A stretch of DNA of 64,000 bases, from the NCBI GenBank assembly GCA_041695085.1, contig JBGFRO010000006.1, positions 62,001 through 126,000 of the forward strand, in the 5' to 3' direction. Each line of letters begins with the position of its first letter. The first letter of the stretch is position 1. The notes beneath the pieces are model-generated. The model searched no databases, was not told the origin of the DNA, and saw only the letters and a program-made list of their open reading frames with translations. Position numbers and translations under genes: made by a program. Shown in pieces: positions 1 to 8,630 of this stretch. This DNA comes from DYFT01 sp041695085 (GTDB lineage: Bacteria > Bacteroidota > Ignavibacteria > UBA10030).

Positions 1-360
1 CACCAATAACATGAAGAAGAGCAGCATGCAGGCGAACGCATGAAAAAGAACATTGAGCAAATGATATCCCCAAAGCTCGAGTCCGCTCAGCTGGGCGGAA
101 AGAATGAATGTGATGGTGAGTAAGGGTCTGTAGAGGTTTCCACCTTGTCCCTGATGTCCTGCGTCTTCGAACAACTCACGCGGAATATCGGAAAGCTCGT
201 CGATGTGCGAAAAATTGCGCGCGATGAGGATATAGTCGTCGAAGTACGTGAACTCCGTGAAGGAGAGGATGTGACCGTACAACGAACAGGAGGCGATGAA
301 GAGGAGCGCGTAAGGTCTCCATGAAGCCAAGGAGTTATCGAGACGGACAGAAAGGCTCAT
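1..360 (-). CDS. GT-C/TMTC-like membrane glycosyltransferase, N-terminal 120 residues (runs off the window)
   Basis: The reading frame is open from an ATG at 360 to the window edge, giving 120 residues; the C-terminus lies outside. One hydrophobic segment (about residues 17-33) is followed by an acidic FDDY motif at 40-43, then RPLLT at 78-82 and a second hydrophobic stretch from about 99. A first luminal loop with DD, followed by a YRPL...GYHLLN stretch, is typical of TMTC/PMT-like (DUF1736-type) GT-C enzymes, which transfer sugars from polyprenyl phosphate to proteins or lipids. The start codon overlaps the stop of the upstream GT-C gene as ATGA, so the two are probably translationally coupled. 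The family is inferred from the N-terminus only, and any TPR tail is not visible. Confidence 0.7.
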   Translation of the reverse strand, partial: MSLSVRLDNSLASWRPYALLFIASCSLYGHILSFTEFTYFDDYILIARNFSHIDELSDIPRELFEDAGHQGQGGNLYRPLLTITFILSAQLSGLELWGYHLLNVLFHAFACMLLFFMLLV

Positions 361-1979
361 TGGACGGATGCGGCTTCAATCCTTTCGTGGATATTCGTGT
401 AGTACATTTGTGTCGGGGGCATGCGAAGGCTGTCCGGATCAGTGATCAGCCGCAGGGTATTTCTTCCCGGCGTCCATTCGTAGCGAGCGCGGAGCCGATA
501 CGATGCGCTGCTGTAGTGCTGATACCAATTCAAAATACGTTCCACCTTTTCCGACACCCTGTACCACGTGGGGAGCACCTGTGTATAGAGCAGGACGCGC
601 GGTTGTGAGGATTCTACCTCTCGTATGAATTCATTCATCATCGTCATGGCATGCGGTTGAGGTTCGACGAGCGAATAGATATACATGTAGCCTGTGGCGG
701 AGCGTCGTTTTGTGTAGAAGAAGACTTCCGGTTCGTTGCCGACGATGGCAATTCTGTCTTCAGGGGAAGTCCATTCCTTCAGGTATACCGAGATGACTTT
801 CATTTCCGGAAAAGGATGTCCTCCGTACGTTGTGCGAGTGACCTCAAAAGGCGTCATACGAAAAAATACATCCGCGTGCGAGGCGAGAGGTGAAACAAGT
901 GCTATCATGGCGATCGCAACAGGAAAGATGGTTCGAGTAGGTTTCCACTCTAAGCGGCTGAAAAGGAGACGAAGACACTCAAGACCCAAACCGAAGAGGA
1001 GCGATATGCCCGGCAGGAGAAGAACAAAGTAATGCGGACGGAAAAAGAATCCGGGGGTGATCGAGATGAGTCCTGCCAGGAAAAAGGAAATGGCGAACAT
1101 GCGGGTCGACCGTAGTTCTTTTCTTAACAGAATTCCTGCAAGCCCGACAGCTGCGACGATCCAAAGAGGAGACGTTGCGCGAAAGAGAGGCAAGAAAGAT
1201 GTCAGGAAGAATGTTGGGATTTCATCTATCTGCAATTGCGATGTGTAGGCGCGGGCGTAGGTGAACGTCCAAAACCAGAATTTTTCCCAGACTCCTGCGA
1301 TGAGCACATACATGATCATCATAATAAGAGGGAGGAGAACTCCTCCCCCGAACGAGATGAGCCGCAGGATCCAACCGCTTCTGTCCGCATCTTCCTGTTG
1401 CTTTGGAGAGAAGAGGAGATAGATCAATCCTCCAAGGCCGAAGAATGCCCCGTGTTGCTTTACGACGGCGGCAAGGCCGAAGAGAAAGCCGCTGAGAAGG
1501 AGGAGGGTACTTTGAGGGGAACGCCGGGTGGCTTCAAGCAATGCAAGAAATCCTCCGAGAGCGAACGGAAGGACGAAATGTTCTGCATTGGCCCAAAAGG
1601 ATTGAACGCGCCAACTCAGACTCAGAAGTGCGAAGGCCGAACTTGAAAGAGCGCCGACGAATTCACTCGCGACCTTCTTGCCGATGAAGTACATCAGCAG
1701 AATGGAGATGATGTTAGCGAGAAGGAGGGCGACATGGATGCCCCGATCCGATTCTCCAAAGAGTGCAAGGATCACGGCATACACGAAGTAGATGCCGGGA
1801 AACTTCATGTTATATGCTTCCGCGTACGGCGGAACGCCTTGGAGAATTAATTGTCCCATGTAAGCGTATTCGCCTTCATCACGCTCTAACGGAACATCCA
1901 ACAACCTCCACCGTACCGATGTGACAAGGATGATCGCCGCACAGAGGAGGACGAAAGGAGTTTTGAGCAATCGCTTCAT
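357..1979 (-). CDS. GT39/ArnT-like polytopic glycosyltransferase (GT-C fold), 540 aa
   Basis: This is a multi-span membrane protein with an N-terminal helix (about 8-22) followed by RDEGEYAY at 33-40. The acidic pair in this first extracytoplasmic loop is the catalytic signature of PMT/ArnT-like GT-C enzymes, which use polyprenyl-phosphate sugars. About ten further hydrophobic segments follow, then a soluble C-terminal part. I place the start at the ATG at 1979, 8 nt after the stop of the GT2 gene. Upstream in-frame codons lie inside the GT2 gene and encode no membrane-like sequence. It sits in an operon with the GT2 enzyme that could supply its lipid-linked donor and with a second GT-C gene. 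The acceptor is unknown. Confidence 0.8.
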   Translation of the reverse strand: MKRLLKTPFVLLCAAIILVTSVRWRLLDVPLERDEGEYAYMGQLILQGVPPYAEAYNMKFPGIYFVYAVILALFGESDRGIHVALLLANIISILLMYFIGKKVASEFVGALSSSAFALLSLSWRVQSFWANAEHFVLPFALGGFLALLEATRRSPQSTLLLLSGFLFGLAAVVKQHGAFFGLGGLIYLLFSPKQQEDADRSGWILRLISFGGGVLLPLIMMIMYVLIAGVWEKFWFWTFTYARAYTSQLQIDEIPTFFLTSFLPLFRATSPLWIVAAVGLAGILLRKELRSTRMFAISFFLAGLISITPGFFFRPHYFVLLLPGISLLFGLGLECLRLLFSRLEWKPTRTIFPVAIAMIALVSPLASHADVFFRMTPFEVTRTTYGGHPFPEMKVISVYLKEWTSPEDRIAIVGNEPEVFFYTKRRSATGYMYIYSLVEPQPHAMTMMNEFIREVESSQPRVLLYTQVLPTWYRVSEKVERILNWYQHYSSASYRLRARYEWTPGRNTLRLITDPDSLRMPPTQMYYTNIHERIEAASVQ

Positions 1980-1986
1980 GAATGCA

Positions 1987-2769
1987 TCACACGCTGTCGG
2001 TATGAAGGGGTTGGTTGCTCTTTTGCGCGGAGGGTTGGTGTTGAGGCGAGAGAGCAAACAAGCGGCGACCGATATAACGGAGGGCAGTCCATACTGTGCC
2101 GAAACCATACCGAAGACTTCGAACAAAGTTGATACTCGAGGCCTCGGGGAAGTATCTGACGGGCACGGGGATCTCACCGATCTTGAAGCCGTGTTCGATG
2201 ATCTGAAAGAGAACCTGGCTATCGAAGACGAAATCGTCTGAGTTCTTTTCAAAGTCGATACACTCCAGGACCTCTCTGCGGTACGCTCGCATGCCGGTGT
2301 GCCACTCGGAAAGGTTTTGTCCGGTCACAATGTTTTCGAAGAGTGTGAGAATGCGATTGGCGAAATACTTGTATTTCGGCATGCCGCCATCGAGTGCTTC
2401 TTTTCGTGTGCGGATGCGGGTTCCGAGCATGACGTCGAAATAACCTTCCCGAATGAAAGCGACGAAATGTGGAATCAACTTTGGGTCGTACTGATAGTCG
2501 GGATGGAGCATCACGACGATATCCGCACCGCGTGCAAGGGCGAGCTTGTAACACGTTTTCTGATTGCCGCCGTATCCTCTGTTCATGGGATGGCGTTCGA
2601 CGATCAAATTCAACGAGCGGGCAATCTCCACCGTCCGGTCCCGGCTTGCATCGTCAACGAGGATGATCTCATCGACGCTTCCGGGTGGAATATCTTTCAC
2701 CGTCTGCTCTAACGTTTTCTCGGCATGATATGCCGGTAGAACGACCACAACTTTGGATTTCGATTTCAT
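1987..2769 (-). CDS. GT2 family glycosyltransferase, DPM1-like polyprenyl-phosphate sugar synthase, 260 aa
   Basis: This is a GT-A fold enzyme. The N-terminus has the nucleotide-sugar pattern VVLPAYHAEKTL (9-20) and LVDDASRD (37-44), with HPDYQYD at 89-95 as the metal/donor-binding region. Length and motifs fit dolichol/undecaprenyl-phosphate mannose or glucose synthases without membrane anchors. The start is the ATG at 2769; an in-frame extension to 2841 adds 24 unrelated residues. It is first in a leftward operon with two GT-C membrane enzymes that would use a polyprenyl-phosphate sugar, a coherent donor-plus-transferase set. The sugar cannot be told from sequence. The divergent neighbour is the pilin-like gene, so surface-protein glycosylation is an attractive inference. 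Confidence 0.85.
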   Translation of the reverse strand: MKSKSKVVVVLPAYHAEKTLEQTVKDIPPGSVDEIILVDDASRDRTVEIARSLNLIVERHPMNRGYGGNQKTCYKLALARGADIVVMLHPDYQYDPKLIPHFVAFIREGYFDVMLGTRIRTRKEALDGGMPKYKYFANRILTLFENIVTGQNLSEWHTGMRAYRREVLECIDFEKNSDDFVFDSQVLFQIIEHGFKIGEIPVPVRYFPEASSINFVRSLRYGFGTVWTALRYIGRRLFALSPQHQPSAQKSNQPLHTDSV

Positions 2770-3258
2770 ATGGTTCGTTATATACGACAAAGTCTTGTAA
2801 GAAGAAAAGGCTGATACTCTATCAGTTCCACATATCCCCATTCAGGCCCTCATCAATAAACGTCCTGCCAAACGCGACAAATTGCTTGCCAGGTTCATAC
2901 GTGGCTTTAATGCTGTCCTACACAGATCTGGAGAAATGGCGAAAAATCGTTCTTGACAATGACTCGTCAATTGTCTAAGTTTGCGTCACTCAGATGTATG
3001 ATCGGAATTGAAAGAGCGAAGGGTCGACCGAGTATTTTTTTCCGCCATGTGAAATAATTTCGGGGTGTGGGAGAAGGATCGGTCTGTCGAATGTCGATTC
3101 TTTGTGTGGATTTGAACATAAGGGTGCAGGAGGGATTGTGGTACGGAAATTGACCCTTAGAAGTTTGCCCAATCGTGAAATCTAATTCACCCGGTCACTG
3201 ATCGAAGGTCTTTTTTCCTTCATCACCCCACAACAACATTTAATCAAGGAGGTAGTGT
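2770..3258. other. Divergent intergenic region between glycosyltransferase operon and pilin gene
   Basis: This 489-bp stretch has no convincing gene. It holds a candidate rightward promoter at 2953-2981 and a short inverted repeat CTGATA-CTC-TATCAG at 2811-2825, about 45 nt upstream of the GT2 start. If the promoter drives the pilin gene, the 5' leader is about 270 nt. A strong Shine-Dalgarno (AAGGAGGT, about 3246-3253) precedes the pilin start. Confidence 0.5.
2953..2981 (+). promoter_or_regulatory. Candidate sigma70-type promoter upstream of the pilin gene
   Basis: TTGACA at 2953-2958 is followed by a 17-bp spacer and TAAGTT at 2976-2981. The -35 is perfect and the -10 is weak. It is nearly 280 bp from the pilin start, so another promoter closer to the gene is possible. 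Confidence 0.4.
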
Positions 3259-3660
3259 ATGGGTCAACAACAGCTTCTGCTGATCATCCTTGGCGTTATC
3301 ATCGTCGGTATCGCCATTGCGGTCGGATTGAGCCTGTTCTCAGCTCAGAGCATTCAATCCAACCGTGATGCGATCATCAACGATCTGAACAACCTGGCTG
3401 CTCAGGCATATCAACACCGAATTCGTCCCGCTTCGATGGGGGGTGGAAACGGCAAGTATGATGATAGCAAGGGTGGTACAAAGTTCTCGATTCCTTCCAA
3501 GATGTCTGCCAATGAGAACGCTACCTACGCGGCTACAGTCGCTGCTGACGCTGTAACGATCGTCGCGACCTCGGCACAAGATGCGAATAATAAAGTTACC
3601 GTCGTTATCGATGCGAACGGCAAGCTTGGCAGCTGGACATACGCCGGAGCGTTCCAATAA
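3259..3660 (+). CDS. Pilin-like protein with non-canonical N-terminus, 133 aa
   Basis: The N-terminus is MG followed by QQQLLLIILG and an uninterrupted hydrophobic helix to about residue 29, then a small hydrophilic domain rich in Ala, Asn, Ser and Thr. The shape (tiny leader, N-terminal helix, about 100-residue head) matches type IV pilins, and pilC, pilB, pilT and secretin genes are nearby. If Gly2 is the -1 residue of a prepilin peptidase site, the mature protein begins QQQLL. It then lacks both the N-terminal Phe/Met and Glu5 of classical pilins. An N-A-T sequon lies at 87-89. A very strong Shine-Dalgarno and a private terminator suggest a highly expressed single-gene unit, as expected for a major pilin. 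Assignment as the major pilin is inference. Confidence 0.7.
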   Translation: MGQQQLLLIILGVIIVGIAIAVGLSLFSAQSIQSNRDAIINDLNNLAAQAYQHRIRPASMGGGNGKYDDSKGGTKFSIPSKMSANENATYAATVAADAVTIVATSAQDANNKVTVVIDANGKLGSWTYAGAFQ

Positions 3661-3683
3661 GCGGAACGTAAGCCTTTTTACGA

Positions 3684-3722
3684 AGAGACATCTCACGACC
3701 GTGGGATGTCTCTTTGTGTTTT
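3684..3722 (+). terminator. Rho-independent terminator of the pilin gene
   Basis: A 13-bp stem (3684-3696 with 3701-3713, one wobble pair), loop GACC, is followed by TTGTGTTTTT. It lies 23 bp after the pilin stop. Confidence 0.85.
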
Positions 3723-3736
3723 TGTAGGGGGTTTAT

Positions 3737-3763
3737 GTAGGTCGGATTGCCAATCCGACCTAC
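3737..3763. repeat. 27-bp palindromic repeat (REP-like)
   Basis: The half-site GTAGGTCGGATTG (3737-3749) is followed by one base and its exact reverse complement (3751-3763). It lies just past the pilin terminator, lacks a T-tract and resembles dispersed intergenic palindromes. Confidence 0.7.
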
Positions 3764-3975
3764 CTGATTCTTAGCTCGCTCTTGTCCAAAATGAGACACG
3801 AAAACCAGCGCCTCAAAATCGTCAGCGGTGTGCGGGGGCAAGATTCACGCGAAGGGGTTAAGTTTCGGTGAAGATGTGGACCGCATCGGGAGGAGGAGTT
3901 TGTTCCTCCACCGAAAGTTATGGCACGCGGGGTGGCGCGTGAATCGTGCGTTACGATTTTGAGAGGATTTCTTTG

Positions 3976-4004
3976 GTTACTTTCTTTCTCGGAAAGAAAG
4001 TAAC
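3976..4004. repeat. Palindrome of the GTTACTTTCTTT family
   Basis: GTTACTTTCTTT (3976-3987) pairs perfectly with AAAGAAAGTAAC (3993-4004) around a 5-nt centre. It resembles the 30-bp palindrome at 23253-23282, which has the same pyrimidine-arm/CG/purine-arm design. Confidence 0.65.
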
Positions 4005-4163
4005 AAACGGGTGAATGGTGGGGAGCTCAGCTCTCGAGCTGTAAGCGATTCTGCCTCTTTCGCGCGCAGAGAGATCATTTGTCGTATCTCTTACACTATA
4101 TTTGGGCAGCAGTGATCTCAGCTCATGCTTCAAATCCCGAGGATAACCACTGAGTTCGTTGTC

Positions 4164-4192
4164 TTGACACAGACTGCGAAAAGTTGTATTAT
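4164..4192 (+). promoter_or_regulatory. Sigma70-type promoter for pilC-pilB
   Basis: A perfect TTGACA (4164-4169), 17-bp spacer and TATTAT (4187-4192) lie about 60 bp before the pilC start, giving a predicted leader of roughly 50 nt. Confidence 0.65.
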
Positions 4193-4251
4193 CAACGTGC
4201 TGTGTAACCACCATACAATTCTGACTTCTCTCGCAAGCCAGGGAGTTTCGT

Positions 4252-5628
4252 ATGGCTGAATTCAAAGTCGAAGGACTGACCGTAGCAGGCAAGCCGGTCT
4301 CCGGCATGATCACCGCCGAGACGCTGAAGGAGGCGAAGGCGAAGGCGCAGGCGATGGCGGCGGAGAAGAAGTTTAAGCTCACCGGTGTGTATGATCGCGT
4401 GACGTGGATCTATCGCGTTCAGAAGGGGACTGAGAAGCCGATCGATGGTGAACAAAAAGCGTACACGAAAGAAGAGGTGCGGCAGGCTCTGGAGAAGATG
4501 GGCTACCGCGTGGTGTACGTTCGGAAGAAGCTGTTCGCGGGCAAGCCGAAAGCAGCACCGGCAGTAGACGTCATCACATTTGTGCGCGTGAGTGCCGATC
4601 TGATGCGCCAGAAACTCCCCTTTAACGAAATCCTCCAGCTTCTCGTCAACGATATTCAGAATCCTGCTCTTCGCGACGCTGTCAAAGAGATCAATGCCGA
4701 ACTCAAACAGGGAAAGGACAGTGAGAAAGTCTTTTTGAAACAGGCTCCCGTTTTCGGTAAATTCACGGCGAATATGCTCGGTCTTGCCTCCAAAAGCGGT
4801 AATATGACGGAGATTTACGAGAGCACGGCAAAGTTTCTTGAGAGGAATGCGCAATTCAAGCGCAATCTCAAGAGCACGCTGATCATGCCTCTCGTGACCC
4901 TCTTCATTCTCTTCCTCGCCGTGCTCTTCTACGTCGGCTATATCTTTCCCGCGACGGCGGAGATGTTCGAAAAGTTTAAGATCGAGCTTCCGCCGATGAC
5001 CGCGGCGACGCTCACCTTTAGTCGCTGGTTGACGGCGAACTTCATTCCGCTCTCCATCGCCATCATCGTGCCCGTCGTCTTGATCGCTCGCTTTCTGACC
5101 ACAGAACGGGGACGATTCCTTGCCGACAAGTACCTCATCAGTATTCCGGTTGTTGGTCCCCTGTTGCACAAAACGGCCATCGAAATTTTCTGTCGTGTGT
5201 TCTACGCCCTCTACAGCGGCTCGGGTGAAAACATCGATGTCATCAAGATGGCAGCCGAAGCATGCGGCAATAAGTACATGGAGCATCAGATCAAGACCAT
5301 CGCCATTCCCATGATGTTGGAAAAAGGGAAGGGGCTCACCGAGGCGTTCGAAGCAACCGGTGTCTTCACCAAGACCGCCATCTCGCGCTTCAACTCCGGC
5401 GCCGAAACCGGAACGGTGAAAAATACCGCCATTCAGCTGGCGGAGTACTATGAAAAGGAAACGACCTACAAGCTGGCGAACGCCATCGAGGTCATTCAGC
5501 TTTCCGTCTCCATGATCATTATGCTCGTGCTGACGGGCTTGACGCTCGTCTCCTCCGAAACGGCGACGATCAGGCCGAAGGCCCCCGGCACGTTCATCCA
5601 CTACATTCTGACATCTGTCGGCTTCTGA
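4252..5628 (+). CDS. pilC: Type IV pilus inner-membrane platform protein PilC/GspF, 458 aa
   Basis: This is the polytopic platform protein that couples the assembly and retraction ATPases to pilin insertion. Two homologous T2SSF domains are visible, each with a cytoplasmic helical part and membrane helices. Membrane segments lie near residues 207-230, 262-283 and 423-445. The family's internal repeat shows in FVRVSADLMRQKLPFNEIL (first domain) and FCRVFYALYSGSGENIDVI (second domain). About 95 N-terminal residues precede the first domain. The length is slightly above the usual 400. It has its own promoter and is followed 72 bp later by pilB, so the two are probably co-transcribed. Confidence 0.9.
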   Translation: MAEFKVEGLTVAGKPVSGMITAETLKEAKAKAQAMAAEKKFKLTGVYDRVTWIYRVQKGTEKPIDGEQKAYTKEEVRQALEKMGYRVVYVRKKLFAGKPKAAPAVDVITFVRVSADLMRQKLPFNEILQLLVNDIQNPALRDAVKEINAELKQGKDSEKVFLKQAPVFGKFTANMLGLASKSGNMTEIYESTAKFLERNAQFKRNLKSTLIMPLVTLFILFLAVLFYVGYIFPATAEMFEKFKIELPPMTAATLTFSRWLTANFIPLSIAIIVPVVLIARFLTTERGRFLADKYLISIPVVGPLLHKTAIEIFCRVFYALYSGSGENIDVIKMAAEACGNKYMEHQIKTIAIPMMLEKGKGLTEAFEATGVFTKTAISRFNSGAETGTVKNTAIQLAEYYEKETTYKLANAIEVIQLSVSMIIMLVLTGLTLVSSETATIRPKAPGTFIHYILTSVGF

Positions 5629-5700
5629 GAATTCCGGACGACGGTGATTCTGCCGGCGTTCATCGTGCACGTCCACGATCTCTTCTGAAGGCACACCACT

Positions 5701-7494
5701 ATGCCCGAAATAGACATTACCGATAAGATCGGTTATACCCTTTTGAAGAAGGGGATCATCGACTTCGAGACGCTCGAGAAGTCGCTGAAGATGAAGGATT
5801 CCGAGGAGAATAAGAAGAACAGGAAGAACCTCGGACAGATCCTTGTGACGGAATTCGGCGCCGACCATGACGCTGTCTTTCGCGAGGTGGCGAACCTCTA
5901 CGCGTTTCGCGAAATCTTTCTCAACGACGAGAAAATCGATGAAGCGCGGATCGCGTTCATCAAGAAGTTGGTAGATGCCCTGCCCGATCAACAACGTGAG
6001 ATGATGGTGCAGGCGAAGATGCTCCCGTTCAAGTACGACGAGCGACAGACCGACAAACTCATCATCATAGCAGCGGATCCTACCGATCGCAATCTTCCGG
6101 TAGTCGCCCGAAGCTTCAACGTGAAGAAGTACGAAGTGTGTTATGTGCGGCTGAGGGACCTCCAGGCTCTCATGGAGAAAGTTGCGCCTGCACAGAATGA
6201 GTTCCTGAAGATGTTGCAAGACGGCTCGGTTACAATCGACGAAGGGGCCGCTGGAGAAGATGAGGGGGTGGATGAAGACGCGCTTGAAGCCGAAATCAAC
6301 AAGAGTGCTCTTGTCAACCTGTTCGAAGGGTGCCTCGTCGAGGCGGTCCGGAGGGGTGTAAGCGACGTCCACGTCGTTGCAGCCGAGGGGAATAAGACGA
6401 ACTTTATGTTCCGCGTCGACGGAAACCTCCAGGTGTGGCATTGTCAGGAAAACACCATGCCCGAAGCGGTCATGGCGGTCATTAAAGACCGCACGAAGAA
6501 TGTTGACCGGTTCGAGCGCGAAGCGTCACAGGATGGCTTTATCCAGCGCGTCATCGATGGTCATCAGCTCCGCTTCCGTGTTTCCATCATGCCGATCGTG
6601 ACCACCGAGTTCAAGAACAAGTTCGAAAGTTGTGTTATCCGCGTCCTCGACGACCGGAAGGTGATTACCGACCTTGAGAAGCTCGGTTTGCAAGGGCCGG
6701 CCCGAGCCTTTTTCTACAAAGCGATTCAGAAGCCACAGGGCATCGTGATCTTGACGGGGCCGACAGGTTCAGGTAAGTCAACGACTCTGATCGCCGCGTT
6801 GTATCAGGTAATCGATCCGACCGTGAACGTGCTGACGATCGAAGAACCGGTCGAGTACATCATTAAAGGAGCGCGGCAGCTGAAGATTGGCCCCAAAATG
6901 GGTTTCGAACAAGCGATCCGCGGTATCCTTCGTCACGACCCGGACATTGTGCTCGTCGGTGAGATGCGCGATAAAGTGACGGCGGAGACCGCCATCAAAC
7001 TCGCAAACACCGGACACCTTGTGTTCTCCACGCTTCACACGAACGATGCCCCCAGCGCCGTTGCTCGGCTGTATAAGATGGGAATCGAGCCCTTCCTGAT
7101 CGCCTATGCCATCAACATCATCGTCGCACAGCGATTGATTCGTACGCTCTGTAAAGTGTGCAAGACGCCTTTGGACGACGACGAGAAGAGCGCTCTCCTG
7201 AAGTTTGGATTCTCCGAGGACGATTTGAAGAATCACACATTCTACAAACCCGTCGGGTGTGATAAGTGTAACGGGGGTTACAAAGGTCGCGCGGCCATTC
7301 ACGAAGCGCTTTACTTCACGAAAGCGATCAAAGACATCGTGCTGAACGCGGGAGAGAAGGTCGATGAAAATGCCATCCGGGATCAGGCGGCGAAGGATGG
7401 GATGTGGACGTTGCGTCGATCGGGTATGGAGAGGATGAAGGAAGGAATGACATCCCTCGAAGAGGTCATTTCGACGACAGTTGAGGAGGAGTAG
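5701..7494 (+). CDS. pilB: Type IV pilus assembly ATPase PilB/GspE, 597 aa
   Basis: A cytoplasmic hexameric ATPase powers pilus extension. An N-terminal MshEN/GspE-N-like region (about 1-170) is followed by the secretion ATPase core: Walker A GPTGSGKS at 353-360, Walker B-like VLVGEMRD near 417-424, and the His box STLHTNDA just after. A zinc-binding four-cysteine motif is present as C484-X2-C487 and C520-X2-C523, a hallmark of extension ATPases that PilT lacks. The region around 200-215 is acidic. It follows pilC on the same strand and ends just before a bidirectional terminator. Confidence 0.95.
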   Translation: MPEIDITDKIGYTLLKKGIIDFETLEKSLKMKDSEENKKNRKNLGQILVTEFGADHDAVFREVANLYAFREIFLNDEKIDEARIAFIKKLVDALPDQQREMMVQAKMLPFKYDERQTDKLIIIAADPTDRNLPVVARSFNVKKYEVCYVRLRDLQALMEKVAPAQNEFLKMLQDGSVTIDEGAAGEDEGVDEDALEAEINKSALVNLFEGCLVEAVRRGVSDVHVVAAEGNKTNFMFRVDGNLQVWHCQENTMPEAVMAVIKDRTKNVDRFEREASQDGFIQRVIDGHQLRFRVSIMPIVTTEFKNKFESCVIRVLDDRKVITDLEKLGLQGPARAFFYKAIQKPQGIVILTGPTGSGKSTTLIAALYQVIDPTVNVLTIEEPVEYIIKGARQLKIGPKMGFEQAIRGILRHDPDIVLVGEMRDKVTAETAIKLANTGHLVFSTLHTNDAPSAVARLYKMGIEPFLIAYAINIIVAQRLIRTLCKVCKTPLDDDEKSALLKFGFSEDDLKNHTFYKPVGCDKCNGGYKGRAAIHEALYFTKAIKDIVLNAGEKVDENAIRDQAAKDGMWTLRRSGMERMKEGMTSLEEVISTTVEEE

Positions 7495-7528
7495 TATTCT
7501 TCCTCGTGCTGGACTTAGCGGTTGAAAC

Positions 7529-7558
7529 AAAAAGGCATCCAGATGGATGCCTTTTTTT
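7529..7558. terminator. Bidirectional terminator between pilB and the minor-pilin operon
   Basis: GGCATCC (7534-7540), loop AGAT and GGATGCC (7545-7551) form the stem. It has an A-run before and a T-run after, so it can end both the rightward pilB transcript and the leftward operon that stops at 7581. Confidence 0.9.
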
Positions 7559-7580
7559 GTACTACAAAGAATGTACCTCG

Positions 7581-8615
7581 TTATTCGTACCAATCAAGGA
7601 TCGTGTAATACCGCAGACGACCGATGTTCCGCGCGTTCTCCAGAGCGGCGCTGCTGTATTTGACCTTGGCACCGACCGCTCCCCCTCCATTGAGCGTTAT
7701 GGAGACGCCCGCGTTGCCGGCGATGATCAAGCCGCCGACAATTTGTGGTGTCCCCGAGGATGTAAAGGAGATGACGTTTGTGGTTCCGAAGACTATGACC
7801 AATCCGTGGAAGTCAAAATTTCCGGCTACTTCCAAGTTTCCGCGAACTGCAAGGATTCCCCATCCCTTGACATTTCCAGTGAATTTCACCTTGAAATTGG
7901 CCGTGTCGTTTCCGGCATCGCAGACGATAATTTTCGGATCTGTAGAAGATCCCCATGTGACACTTGAGTAGGTACCGGGACCATATATAATGTCGGCGTT
8001 TGCAATGTACTCATCCATATACTCAATGGGGTTCGCTGTGGTCGTATCGGATTTAACAGGAGGGTTTCCATTCAGCTTACCCACGCCCAGCGAGTTCACG
8101 ACTTCTGCGGAGTCTGTCGCGTTCCATGTTGCCACCCCTGTTTTGTCCCCGCTCCCCACTAATGCTGTTCCATCAAGGTTGTAATTTCTCCCATCAACCC
8201 CCGCCTTTCCATTGGTGTTAAAATCCAGCGGAGTTGCCCTGATGCCGATGGCGCCGTTTACTGAAGGAAAAGGCCTCGTCGTTCTGAAGAGCGTCAATCG
8301 CATTGTATAGGTCGACTCAGCGAAGGCTCCCGTCGTTACCATCCTGAGTGTGTCTCCGTTAGTGCGAAGGCTGTCAATGCGAAAGTGTCCTTGATTGAAT
8401 GACACGTTCACCCCCTCGGAGGGGGGCTCGTTCGTGCGGTCGTAATGCCGCAGCGCAGCGTGAACAGCCGTCCGGGCAAGATTTCTCGCATTGACGTACT
8501 TCAGATAGGCATACTGGGTTTCCATAGCAAGTTCGCTTGAGTTATACATCTGAAATCCGATGTAACCCATTGCTGCCCCTAAACCCATCACAAGGAATAG
8601 TGCTGTTCGTCCCAT
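7581..8615 (-). CDS. PilX-like minor pilin/assembly protein, 344 aa
   Basis: The protein starts MG-RTALFLVMG and continues with a hydrophobic helix to about residue 22, then a long hydrophilic domain. The part from about 240 is Gly/Val/Ile-rich with a beta-strand pattern, resembling the polymer-like C-terminal domain seen in PilX/DUF7305-type proteins. It is the last of three leftward genes with pilin-like N-termini. A good Shine-Dalgarno (AAGGAG) lies upstream. Like its neighbours it lacks Glu5, which is also missing from GspK/PilX tip proteins. A role as initiating or tip minor pilin is inferred from gene order (V-, W-, X-like). Confidence 0.55.
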   Translation of the reverse strand: MGRTALFLVMGLGAAMGYIGFQMYNSSELAMETQYAYLKYVNARNLARTAVHAALRHYDRTNEPPSEGVNVSFNQGHFRIDSLRTNGDTLRMVTTGAFAESTYTMRLTLFRTTRPFPSVNGAIGIRATPLDFNTNGKAGVDGRNYNLDGTALVGSGDKTGVATWNATDSAEVVNSLGVGKLNGNPPVKSDTTTANPIEYMDEYIANADIIYGPGTYSSVTWGSSTDPKIIVCDAGNDTANFKVKFTGNVKGWGILAVRGNLEVAGNFDFHGLVIVFGTTNVISFTSSGTPQIVGGLIIAGNAGVSITLNGGGAVGAKVKYSSAALENARNIGRLRYYTILDWYE

Positions 8616-8630
8616 ACAAAACTCCTTCGA

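Larger units (their letters stand above)
3714..4251. other. Intergenic region with two palindromic repeats and the pilC promoter
   Basis: This 540-bp stretch between the pilin terminator and pilC has no supported gene. It contains a 27-bp perfect palindrome (3737-3763), a second palindrome (3976-4004) and a good promoter at 4164-4192. Leftward reading frames here are short, or are antisense to pilC. Confidence 0.55.

Noticed and set aside
1236..2241. Rightward frames within the glycosyltransferase region
   Set aside because: Shadow frames of the GT-C and GT2 genes.
4192..6441. Leftward open frame of 749 codons
   Set aside because: Antisense to pilC and pilB, which have clear domains, promoter and Shine-Dalgarno; the frame shows no protein family features and is rich in His, Arg and Asp from codon reversal.
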